Both the position numbers and the translations under genes were made by a program. From Geobacillus zalihae NBRC 101842 (GTDB lineage Bacteria > Bacillota > Bacilli > Bacillales > Anoxybacillaceae), in assembly GCF_001544135.1 (NCBI RefSeq), contig NZ_BCPV01000026.1, positions 1 through 52,915 of the forward strand: DNA of 52,915 nucleotides. The letters are read 5' to 3'. Positions within the stretch are counted from its first letter, which is position 1. Each line of letters opens with the position of its first letter. The notes below the pieces were generated by a model, which saw only the letters and a program-made list of their open reading frames with translations, was not told the origin of the DNA and searched no databases. This document shows, piece after piece, positions 17,126-24,364 of this stretch.

Positions 17126-17545
17126 GTTCTTTTTATTTTTATCTTCTTGTTCTTGAATGTAATAAGTGATGTAGCGCGAACGGGCATTCTGGTCTTTTCT
17201 CTCCTCCATTTGGCGTAAATCTTTCTGCAGCTTGCCTAAACAGTTGGCGCACAGCCGTCCCTCACGAATCATCGTCCCGCACGATTCGCAAGGATAGGTC
17301 AGATTCGGGAAGCGAACGAGCTGCAGCCGTCCTTCGCGAATCCATTTCGTAATGAGCTTTTCTGCCACTCCTGTCGCCTCGACGATTTGCGCCATCGTTG
17401 CCGTTCGGTTTTCCCGTTTGCGCAAAAACGTGTAGACACGTTCGAACTGTCGTTCTTCCTCTTGATAACATGATTCACAAACGTCACGAGTCGACATTCT
17501 AACAAACAACCGCCCGCACTTGGTGCAGTTCGCTAATTCCGCCAC
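17123..17545 (-). CDS. yvyF: YvyF, flagellar operon protein with zinc-finger-like ends
   Basis: The 140-residue protein matches the YvyF family found before flgM in bacilli; no function is established. An N-terminal Cys pair set (CTKCGRLF, then CESC) and a C-terminal one (CESCGTMIREGRLCANC) flank a helical domain with a winged-helix-like segment (AQIVEATGVAEKLITKWIREGRL). This suggests zinc binding and perhaps nucleic-acid binding. I chose a GTG start at 17545 because the protein then begins VAELANC, as in homologues, and GGGAGGGG lies seven bases before it. The frame runs eight codons further upstream. Confidence 0.88.
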   Translation of the reverse strand: MAELANCTKCGRLFVRMSTRDVCESCYQEEERQFERVYTFLRKRENRTATMAQIVEATGVAEKLITKWIREGRLQLVRFPNLTYPCESCGTMIREGRLCANCLGKLQKDLRQMEERKDQNARSRYITYYIQEQEDKNKKN

Positions 17546-17577
17546 CGTTTTCCCCTCCCGATTGCCCAATCAAACGG

Positions 17578-18015
17578 TTACGTATAAATATTAATAATGA
17601 GCCCTTGAATCTCGCCGACAAGCCGTAGAATGTCCAACCCTTTTTGTTCTTTTTTCAACACTTCGTTCGTTAATTCAATCAGCTTTTGGTCAACCTCTTT
17701 AACAAGTTTATAGATGCGTGCCCGTCCGCCACGGCTGAATCCACGTTGTTCCTCGAGCTGCAGGCCGTTTTTCACCGCGTCGTCCAAAAACGACTTGACG
17801 AGCTGTTTGTATTTGCGCAAATCCTCAACCGTCCGCGACTCGGCAAGCTTCTTCCCTTGCTCCTCGATTTGGCGGACTTGTTCGTTGATCCGCTCCCATA
17901 CGACGTCGCGGCGCGTTTTCGCCATGACTTCGGTGAACGACACCGATTCCATCGGGGCATCATCTTTGCGGCCCACGTTCGCCAGCCCTGTGCGCGTCAC
18001 TTTTTGCACTTCCAT
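17578..18015 (-). CDS. yaaR: YaaR family protein (DUF327)
   Basis: This 145-residue helical protein matches the YaaR family, recognised by KQLVKSFLDDAVKNGLQLEE, the GRARIYKLVKEVD centre and the C-terminal GEIQGLIINIYT. Its function is unknown. B. subtilis encodes yaaR far from the flagellar genes; here it lies after a second flagellin and before yvyF, which suggests a link with motility or the cell surface. Of three clustered starts, the ATG at 18015 has AGAGGTG at the best spacing. A hairpin terminator separates it from the flagellin, so it may be expressed by read-through. Confidence 0.85.
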   Translation of the reverse strand: MEVQKVTRTGLANVGRKDDAPMESVSFTEVMAKTRRDVVWERINEQVRQIEEQGKKLAESRTVEDLRKYKQLVKSFLDDAVKNGLQLEEQRGFSRGGRARIYKLVKEVDQKLIELTNEVLKKEQKGLDILRLVGEIQGLIINIYT

Positions 18016-18055
18016 TGCCATCACCTCTCGCTACCCCCATTATCGCACAACCATA

Positions 18056-18085
18056 GCAAAAGGGCGAGGCGTTTATGCCCCGCCC
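18056..18085 (-). terminator. Terminator after second flagellin
   Basis: On the minus strand, GGGCGGGGC, a six-base loop and GCCTCGCCC form a nine-base-pair stem with one G-T pair, followed by TTTT. It begins 12 bases after the stop codon of the second flagellin gene. Confidence 0.8.
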
Positions 18086-18097
18086 GATGCGGTCCGA

Positions 18098-19912
18098 TTA
18101 GCTTTTCAAAAGCTGCAAAATCCCTTGCGGCAGCTGGTTCGACTGCGCGAGCATCGCCTGCGCCGCCTGCGTCAAGATGTTGTTTTTCGTAAACTCCGCC
18201 ATCTCCATCGCCATATCCGTATCGCGGATGCGGGATTCGGCAGAAGTTAGATTTTCATTAGCGGTTGTTAGGTTGTTGATTGTGTGTTCGAGGCGGTTTT
18301 GAACAGCCCCTAGCTTGCCGCGTTCTTCAGATACCTTATTAATAGCTTGGTCAATTATAGTAATCGCCGCACGCGCCGCCTGAGCCGATGATGATACGTC
18401 GATCCCCGCTTCAGCATTGACTCCCGTGTTTAAAATGGTCGTGTGGTCAGCCATACGGGCAAGTCCTAAACTAGCCGCATCCATTACACCTACATCTAGG
18501 CTTAGCGTTTCGGACTCATTTGCCCCGATTTGCATGTCTAATTTTAACGTTTTTCCTTTATTGGCTTCAAAATCATTATCAATTATTTGGACTTCTAACC
18601 CATTCGCCGAACCGAACGGCTTCCCGTCGTCTGTTCGGTCAGTTGAAAGCACTAATGAACTTCCTACAACACTAAACGCCGTTAACGCCCGGACAGGCTG
18701 ATTTATGCCATCTGCCTTGGCATCCCCAAGCACTTGCTTAATATCATCTAGCACGTCAAAAACCGTTTTTCCGCTTACATTAATTGTTGCTGTTCCTTGC
18801 CCACCGCTCCACGTATAGCCGCTTGCTGTTGAATCGCTAAACGTGATCGTTAAGTTATCAATCTTTAAGACGTCACCGTTTTTAGGGACATCTTCAAAGG
18901 TTAGGGTTAACGACTCGGAAACCAATGCTTGATCCTTAGCAACGAGTGACGTCACTGTTGACGTTAGGTTTACCGGATCCAAGCATGTAAGTTGTGTACT
19001 AGGAAACGAAGATGCTACACCGATTAGAGCGGCATCCTTTGGTGCCATGTTATTCGCTGTTGTCAACGTTAAGCGACCGTTCACAATGACACCGTCAGAA
19101 TTGGTGCCGCTGTCAGAAGCATTGGTAATTAAACTCGTTGAGCTGAACGTACTGTCATTCGCTACAATGGCGTTTTTCAATGCGTTCAACAAGTTATTAA
19201 TATTCGTTACGGCGTCACTATCGTTCGCAGGAGTGGCAATCCAGCTGACATTCACGGCAATGTGCCCCGTATTGGTTAACCCATCATTTTTGGTGTCTAT
19301 TTGGTATGTTTTTCCATTAATCGTGAGCGTTTGACCGTCGATTTGATCTCGGGTCAACATACCGAGGTTCTTTGAAAAGTCGAGTACGACTTTCGCCGGA
19401 TCCGTTGGTGTCGCTGTAACAACTCCCTGCCATGTTCCATTTCCTGCATAACGAATGGCTGGAGAATTTGCTTGGGCAAACGCCCGGCCTTCCGGCGAAC
19501 CACTGAATAAAATCTTTTGGTTGAACTGTGTCGTATCGGCAATGCGATCAATTTCTTTTGTCAGCTGATCCACTTCCGCTTGAATGGCAGCGCGGTCGCT
19601 CGGCTCCAGCGTATCATTCGCCGCCTGCACGGCCAACTCGCGCATCCGCTGCAGGATGCTGTGGACTTCGTTTAACGCCCCTTCCGCCGTTTGGATGAGC
19701 GAAATCGCATCGAGCGCGTTCCGTTCCGCCATTTGCAGGCCGCGAATTTGCGAGCGCATTTTTTCCGAAATGGCAAGCCCCGCTGCGTCGTCAGCCGCAC
19801 GGTTGATGCGCAAACCAGAGGAGAGGCGCTCCAAGTTTTTCGAAATGCTCGATTGATTGGCCGCCAAGTTGCGGTAGGCGTTGAGCGCCTGAATATTATG
19901 GTTGATTCGCAC
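18098..19912 (-). CDS. Second flagellin, long, with large variable domain
   Basis: This is a 604-residue flagellin. The conserved N-terminal D0/D1 region (about 1-145, RINHNIQALNAYRNL, SSGLRINRAADDAAGLAISEKM) and the C-terminal region (about 510-604, SAESRIRDTDMAMEMAEF, ending QGILQLLKS) closely match the shorter flagellin at 11333-12142. Between them is an insertion of about 360 residues rich in T, N, D, S and V, likely surface-exposed beta domains. I prefer a GTG start at 19912, which gives the canonical start and AAAGGAG at nine bases; the ATG two codons upstream lies only three bases from that site. A FliS-like gene precedes it in the same sigma-D operon. Confidence 0.94.
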   Translation of the reverse strand: MRINHNIQALNAYRNLAANQSSISKNLERLSSGLRINRAADDAAGLAISEKMRSQIRGLQMAERNALDAISLIQTAEGALNEVHSILQRMRELAVQAANDTLEPSDRAAIQAEVDQLTKEIDRIADTTQFNQKILFSGSPEGRAFAQANSPAIRYAGNGTWQGVVTATPTDPAKVVLDFSKNLGMLTRDQIDGQTLTINGKTYQIDTKNDGLTNTGHIAVNVSWIATPANDSDAVTNINNLLNALKNAIVANDSTFSSTSLITNASDSGTNSDGVIVNGRLTLTTANNMAPKDAALIGVASSFPSTQLTCLDPVNLTSTVTSLVAKDQALVSESLTLTFEDVPKNGDVLKIDNLTITFSDSTASGYTWSGGQGTATINVSGKTVFDVLDDIKQVLGDAKADGINQPVRALTAFSVVGSSLVLSTDRTDDGKPFGSANGLEVQIIDNDFEANKGKTLKLDMQIGANESETLSLDVGVMDAASLGLARMADHTTILNTGVNAEAGIDVSSSAQAARAAITIIDQAINKVSEERGKLGAVQNRLEHTINNLTTANENLTSAESRIRDTDMAMEMAEFTKNNILTQAAQAMLAQSNQLPQGILQLLKS

Positions 19913-19930
19913 AAACATCCGCTCCTTTGC

Positions 19931-20356
19931 TTATGATTTCTCGTATGTAATGAATTGTTCGTACGCTGCGGCTTTTTGCCTTTGTGCCGCATGCACGGAA
20001 GAGGCGCCGCTTTTGAGCGCCTCGTTCCACGCGGTGGCGATCGTAGTCGTTAATTGCCACACTTCCTGAACAATCTTCACGTCTTTTTTCATATTCGCCT
20101 CGATGAGGCGCTCAGCCATATAGTTGTAGAGCGCATCCAACTGATGGGCGATGATGCCCGCGTCATAGCGCAATCCAACGCCGAGGCGGCGAAGGATGTC
20201 GTTTCCTTTTTGCAGCTGTTTGTTCGCTTTCCAGTAGTCTTTTTGTTCAAGGGCCGCAATGGCCTCTTCCAAACATTCCAGCAATCCTTCATATAGCAAT
20301 GCCGTCAGTTGTTGCGAGTTTTTTTGGTAAATCCATTCCTCGGTTAAAAAGTCCAA
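19931..20356 (-). CDS. FliS-like flagellin export chaperone
   Basis: This 141-residue, all-helical protein resembles FliS, the chaperone that binds the flagellin C-terminus and prevents early polymerisation. It contains the typical LTALLYEGLLECLEEAIAAL helix, a central LGVGLRYDAGIIAHQLDALYNYMAERL segment and a C-terminal helix. It begins with TTG behind GGGGGTG. It is the first gene after a perfect sigma-D promoter and lies just before the long second flagellin, so it is probably that flagellin's dedicated partner. The usual fliD-fliS-fliT genes are not in this window. Confidence 0.82.
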   Translation of the reverse strand: MDFLTEEWIYQKNSQQLTALLYEGLLECLEEAIAALEQKDYWKANKQLQKGNDILRRLGVGLRYDAGIIAHQLDALYNYMAERLIEANMKKDVKIVQEVWQLTTTIATAWNEALKSGASSVHAAQRQKAAAYEQFITYEKS

Positions 20357-20388
20357 CGCCGTGCACCCCCATTTGCCCTCTGTTTTTT

Positions 20389-20415
20389 ATATCGGCGATG
20401 AGTCGACAATGTTTA
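20389..20415 (-). promoter_or_regulatory. Sigma-D promoter of fliS-like/second flagellin operon
   Basis: On the minus strand TAAA (20412-20415), 15 bases, then GCCGATAT (20389-20396) is a perfect match to the sigma-D consensus. The -35 overlaps the last codons of the upstream FlhB-like gene. Confidence 0.92.
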
Positions 20416-20709
20416 AGCATTTTTTTCAATTTCTTCAATCAAAATCAAAATTTCGGCAATCACCGCGTACAACTGCGGCGGGATGCGGTCGCCCAGATCC
20501 AGCTGCAGCAAGTTTTGCACGAGCAATGGGTCTTCTTGAATCGGGATGTGATGCTGTTTCGCCAGTTCAATGATTTTCTGCGCCACATGTCCGCTTCCTT
20601 GAGCGACGACAGTCGGCGACCGACCCGATGATTCATCATAGCGGATGACAGCTGCCATCGGGCCATTCATGTGTCTCTGCTTTTTTTGGTTGAAATAGTT
20701 CGCCATCAT
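20413..20709 (-). CDS. FlhB C-terminal-domain-like protein (YlqH-like)
   Basis: The 98-residue protein corresponds to the cytoplasmic C-terminal domain of the type III export switch protein FlhB, without the membrane part. It has AAVIRYDE, HIPIQEDPLLVQNLLQLDLGD-type and IPPQLYAVIAEILILIEE motifs. The autocleavage NPTH is not seen: the equivalent region reads SPTVVAQG. B. subtilis YlqH and H. pylori FlhX are comparable free-standing domains, and FlhX is reported to replace the matching FlhB piece. The ATG overlaps the stop of the FliK-like gene (ATGA). A FliK-like/FlhB-like pair suggests a role in export switching. Confidence 0.85.
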   Translation of the reverse strand: MMANYFNQKKQRHMNGPMAAVIRYDESSGRSPTVVAQGSGHVAQKIIELAKQHHIPIQEDPLLVQNLLQLDLGDRIPPQLYAVIAEILILIEEIEKNA

Positions 20710-23600
20710 ATCGTGAAATCGTACCCTCTTTCCGTAAACGATCCATACGGGCGAATGGATGGCGCCCGTTTTTCTTCTTCCTGCCGCTTCGTTTCATTCA
20801 TCAGCCTTGTGATGTTGACCGCTTTGACGTGGTAGCCGATCTCCTCCAATCGCTCTTTCACCACATCGATGAACGGTCCGGCTTTCTCGGCAAAATCATC
20901 GCGGTCGTTGCGAAGGGTAATCAATAAGTTTCGCTCATTCGCCTGAAGCAAAATGCCGAGGTCTCCCAATTTTTTTGTCTCCAACAAGAAATAGAGCTGA
21001 CAGTTTTCCCAATCGATTCGCTCGCCGTCTTGACGGGCGTTGACATAGACGTTGACGTTGCGCACCTCATGTTGCCATAACAGCGGCAGTGTGAAGAAAA
21101 AGCTTTGCCACCCCATCATGCCATCCCACTTGTTTAACAGCTGCTGGCCGGTCAAGTTCGTCAACGCTTGTTCCGCTTGCCGCGCAACCGATTCATTTCC
21201 GCTTTGCGCCAGCCGCAAAAGCACTTCCTTTATATTTGGCAGTGCCGACTCCTCTTCATTTCCTTTCAATACAAGCCGCTCGGCGGCCTCATACTCGTGC
21301 ATCAAACCGAGACGGCGAATCGTGTCAAACACGTGCCGCGCTGATGGCCCATCGACTGGCGGCTGCATCACTTGATTCACTTGGTCAAGGAACACGTTGG
21401 ACGAATCAGCCTTTGTGTTGTCTTGCATCCTCACAAAATGTTTCACCTTCGCCTCAGCCGGTTTGAACACGGTATGGGCTAACATGTCCTTCACTTCATT
21501 GACAATTTTTCGCGCTCCAACCGCATCGCCTTGGCGAAGCCGTTTTTTTGCCTCAGCGAGCTCGGAGCTGGCTTTCATCAACTGCTTTTCCGTCCCCATA
21601 TCCGTAAACAGCATGATGTCGCTTTTTAAAATGGTGTTGTCTAATTGTTTGATCGCCATTTCCAACATCGAGACAGCCTGCAAGCGGGTGGCGGGGCTGT
21701 TGTGTTCCGTCAACTGCGCCACCGTCTCTAGCCGGCGCATCACATCACGCTTCACGGTCTTGAAATCAAGGCCAGCCTGCGCCATTTTTTTCGTGACCGT
21801 TTGCACAAGAAACTGTTTGGATTCGAGCGACAAGGCCGCTTGCCATGCCCCATCAAATAGGCTGTCGCCATCTAGCGGGCGGTCGGTTGGCGCGGACGGG
21901 ATCGACGCCTCAATCTCACGCAGCGTTTTCAACACGGTCTGCCTTGCGGCGAGCTCCCGCCCTTTTTCCATCAGATTTCGCGCACTGACAAACGAATGAG
22001 CCCATGCTTGCTGCCAGTGAGGATGGACGCGAAACGCTTCCGCGACTTTCACCTCAACGGCATCCAACGCTTTCTCCAACAGGGGCTCTTGTTGCAGTAG
22101 CTTGATCGCCTGGCGAATGGCCTCACGCAGCTGTTTGGTCGGCTGGCTGTCGTTTGCCGAACCATCTGCCGTTTCGTTTAAGCTATTGGCCGAGGAGGCG
22201 GCGTACCGAACCCCATCTCCAAGCGCATCGATATCATCCGATAACTTTGCAGCAACGGGACGCTGTAAAGTCCCTTCCTGCCCTGACGCTGCTGTCGCTC
22301 CCGATGAAATCGACATGTCCTCAACGACCGTTATATGGAATGAAGATGACGCCTCATTGCCAATAGGGGACGGCGGCTGGACAACTGACGGCTGTTCATT
22401 AGCTGTGCTTACGCTCAACTCGATTTGGCCCAGTTGACGGACAAGGTGGGCTCTTGCTGCCGCTTGGTGGCCAGCTTGTTGCAACCACGCTGTCTCGTTG
22501 AACACCGTCTCTAGTTTTTGTCGGACATCTCTTGGCCACTCGCTGTGTTCAGCGAGCAGCTTTTGAACCTGGGACAGCGTATTCGACAAATTTGGAGTGC
22601 GAGCGGCTTCCGTTCGGATGTTTCGAATTTGCCGCACTAGCTCGGAAGACGGTTGAGAGACATCTATCGCGAACCGGGCATCCGCTTCCGACGCGCGAAT
22701 TACTTGTTCCGCCTCCGCCAATGCTTCATTCAGCCGCGCCCGCGCTTCCCCCTCGCGCCCTTGCCGCTGCAGTTGAACCACTTCACGCATAGCGCGTTCC
22801 ACTTGTTCCGCCACATCCCGGTCCACACTCGGCGCGCGCACGACTTCGCGGTGGACATCCTCCACTCCTTTTGACAAATTCCTTTCGCGTGCGATTTGCT
22901 CGCGCACTCGCTCGAGGAGATGGGCTGTTTCGTTGGATGGCGCCCTTCCCGTCCGCCACGCTTGGCGCTCGAACTGATCGGCCGCAACGGCCAAATGGTG
23001 CGGCGTTTCTTTCATCGCGCTTTGTTCTTCTCGCTGAGCCAGTGTAAAGGCTGGATCGAGTTTGTTGGCAATCTCCGCGAATTGCTCCCCTAACGGCTTC
23101 CCATGCAGCGCCTCATGGACAGCTGCAAGATGAACGTCTGTCAGTTCTAAATGCTTATTGATGACCGCGCGGACGGTATCGAGTTTTTGCTCTGCAGTGC
23201 CTGGGGCTTCGGTGAAAAACGTTCGCAAGGTGGAAACGATCTCTTTTGTGAGCGATTGTCCATGTTTTTGCAGCCAATCCCCGACCTGTCTCAGCTCAGA
23301 CGATAACGGTTCCGAAGCAGAAAAATAAACCGGTTGTTTGTCCGTCTCTTGAGGAGGGCGGGGAACGATTCGCGCCACCGGGACGCCGTCTTGTTCCCCG
23401 ACGATCTTGATGGCCACACGCCCTTCCTGCGGCCATTCCCCTTCCGTTCGCACCTGCACTTCGATCCCTTTGATCACGACAACGGCAGCGCCGCCTTGGC
23501 TTTCCTTGATGACCGCATCGTATGTTTCTCCTTTTTGCACTATCAGCGTTTGATTTGGCGACGTTATCGATTGTCTAGTCAAAACGTTGCGAATTTCCAT
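20706..23600 (-). CDS. Very long FliK-like (YlqG-like) protein
   Basis: This 964-residue protein has a C-terminal domain (about 836-935) like the FliK hook-length-control domain (FFFTLPLLWQHEVRNVNVYV, LGDLGILLQANERNLLITLR, VVKERLEEIGYHVKAVN). The N-terminus (1-80) is a small beta domain (TLIVQKGETYDAVIKESQGG). Between lie long helical stretches with four related segments, near 260-300, 355-396, 527-566 and 671-710, each with a G-x(4)-A-R-x(2)-L/V core followed by a helix. It has no signal peptide. It is translationally coupled to the FlhB-like gene and has its own sigma-D promoter. B. subtilis has a similar ylqG-ylqH pair elsewhere, with a shorter YlqG. Confidence 0.8.
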   Translation of the reverse strand: MEIRNVLTRQSITSPNQTLIVQKGETYDAVIKESQGGAAVVVIKGIEVQVRTEGEWPQEGRVAIKIVGEQDGVPVARIVPRPPQETDKQPVYFSASEPLSSELRQVGDWLQKHGQSLTKEIVSTLRTFFTEAPGTAEQKLDTVRAVINKHLELTDVHLAAVHEALHGKPLGEQFAEIANKLDPAFTLAQREEQSAMKETPHHLAVAADQFERQAWRTGRAPSNETAHLLERVREQIARERNLSKGVEDVHREVVRAPSVDRDVAEQVERAMREVVQLQRQGREGEARARLNEALAEAEQVIRASEADARFAIDVSQPSSELVRQIRNIRTEAARTPNLSNTLSQVQKLLAEHSEWPRDVRQKLETVFNETAWLQQAGHQAAARAHLVRQLGQIELSVSTANEQPSVVQPPSPIGNEASSSFHITVVEDMSISSGATAASGQEGTLQRPVAAKLSDDIDALGDGVRYAASSANSLNETADGSANDSQPTKQLREAIRQAIKLLQQEPLLEKALDAVEVKVAEAFRVHPHWQQAWAHSFVSARNLMEKGRELAARQTVLKTLREIEASIPSAPTDRPLDGDSLFDGAWQAALSLESKQFLVQTVTKKMAQAGLDFKTVKRDVMRRLETVAQLTEHNSPATRLQAVSMLEMAIKQLDNTILKSDIMLFTDMGTEKQLMKASSELAEAKKRLRQGDAVGARKIVNEVKDMLAHTVFKPAEAKVKHFVRMQDNTKADSSNVFLDQVNQVMQPPVDGPSARHVFDTIRRLGLMHEYEAAERLVLKGNEEESALPNIKEVLLRLAQSGNESVARQAEQALTNLTGQQLLNKWDGMMGWQSFFFTLPLLWQHEVRNVNVYVNARQDGERIDWENCQLYFLLETKKLGDLGILLQANERNLLITLRNDRDDFAEKAGPFIDVVKERLEEIGYHVKAVNITRLMNETKRQEEEKRAPSIRPYGSFTERGYDFTI

Positions 23601-23638
23601 CCCTGTTCACCTTCCGCTCAATTCAGTTGCTACTGTTT

Positions 23639-23665
23639 ATATCGGCACATCCCCCAGAATGTTTA
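23639..23665 (-). promoter_or_regulatory. Sigma-D promoter of FliK-like/FlhB-like pair
   Basis: On the minus strand TAAA (23662-23665), 15 bases, then GCCGATAT (23639-23646) is a perfect sigma-D consensus. It lies in the gap after comFC, about 40 bases before the FliK-like start codon. Confidence 0.92.
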
Positions 23666-23671
23666 CACCCT

Positions 23672-24364
23672 TCACGCCCGTACGAGCGTCAGCGCCCCGA
23701 CTTCCGCCGCCCCCGCTTCAAGCAAGACGCGGGCGGCGTGGCGGATGGTGATGCCCGTTGTGTAAATGTCGTCGATCAGCACGATTCGTTTTCCGTCAAG
23801 AGGGGGATGATCGGCAAGGAAAAATGGGTTGTCGGTCTTCAGCCGTTCGCGGCGCGATTTTTTCGACTGCTTCTCGGAATGCCGACGGGCCAGCCAAAGG
23901 AAATACGGGGATGGAAGCAGGCGGGCGAGCGCTTCGGCTTGGTTGAAGCCGCGCTCATCGAGGCGCTCGCGGCTCAGCGGGATCGGAACGATGCACCAAT
24001 CGCGGCCGAAATGGCGGAAAAACGCGTGGACAAACGGACGGCGGAACGCCTCGACAACGATATAGTCGCCGCGGAACTTCCATAAGGCGACGACGTCTTT
24101 CATCCAGTCGTTGTATAGATAGACGGATCGGTTTTTCACGAGCGCCCTCCCCCATTGTTCATCATCCTGCCATCGGAGGCAGTCGGGGCACACGGATGGC
24201 GCCGCCTCCTCAAGCGGGCGGCCGCACATCTCGCAAAGACGGCCGTCAATGAGTACAAACGCACCGCGGCAGCGCGGGCAAAGGACGTCTGGGTCTTCAA
24301 GAAGAATCAGCTGGCGCCAGCTCGTGATCGGATTGTACGGGGAATGACAAAGGAGGCAGTTCAT
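23672..24364 (-). CDS. comFC: Competence protein ComFC
   Basis: ComFC works with the ComFA ATPase in taking up transforming DNA. The 230-residue protein has N-terminal zinc-binding cysteines (CLLC, CPRC, CEMC, CPDC within residues 4-63) and a C-terminal phosphoribosyltransferase-type fold with the PRPP-binding signature RIVLIDDIYTTGIT (near 192-205). The RGFNQAEALAR motif is typical of the family. The ATG overlaps the comFA stop (ATGA), so the two are coupled. B. subtilis has comFB between them; here there is no room for it. Confidence 0.95.
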   Translation of the reverse strand: MNCLLCHSPYNPITSWRQLILLEDPDVLCPRCRGAFVLIDGRLCEMCGRPLEEAAPSVCPDCLRWQDDEQWGRALVKNRSVYLYNDWMKDVVALWKFRGDYIVVEAFRRPFVHAFFRHFGRDWCIVPIPLSRERLDERGFNQAEALARLLPSPYFLWLARRHSEKQSKKSRRERLKTDNPFFLADHPPLDGKRIVLIDDIYTTGITIRHAARVLLEAGAAEVGALTLVRA

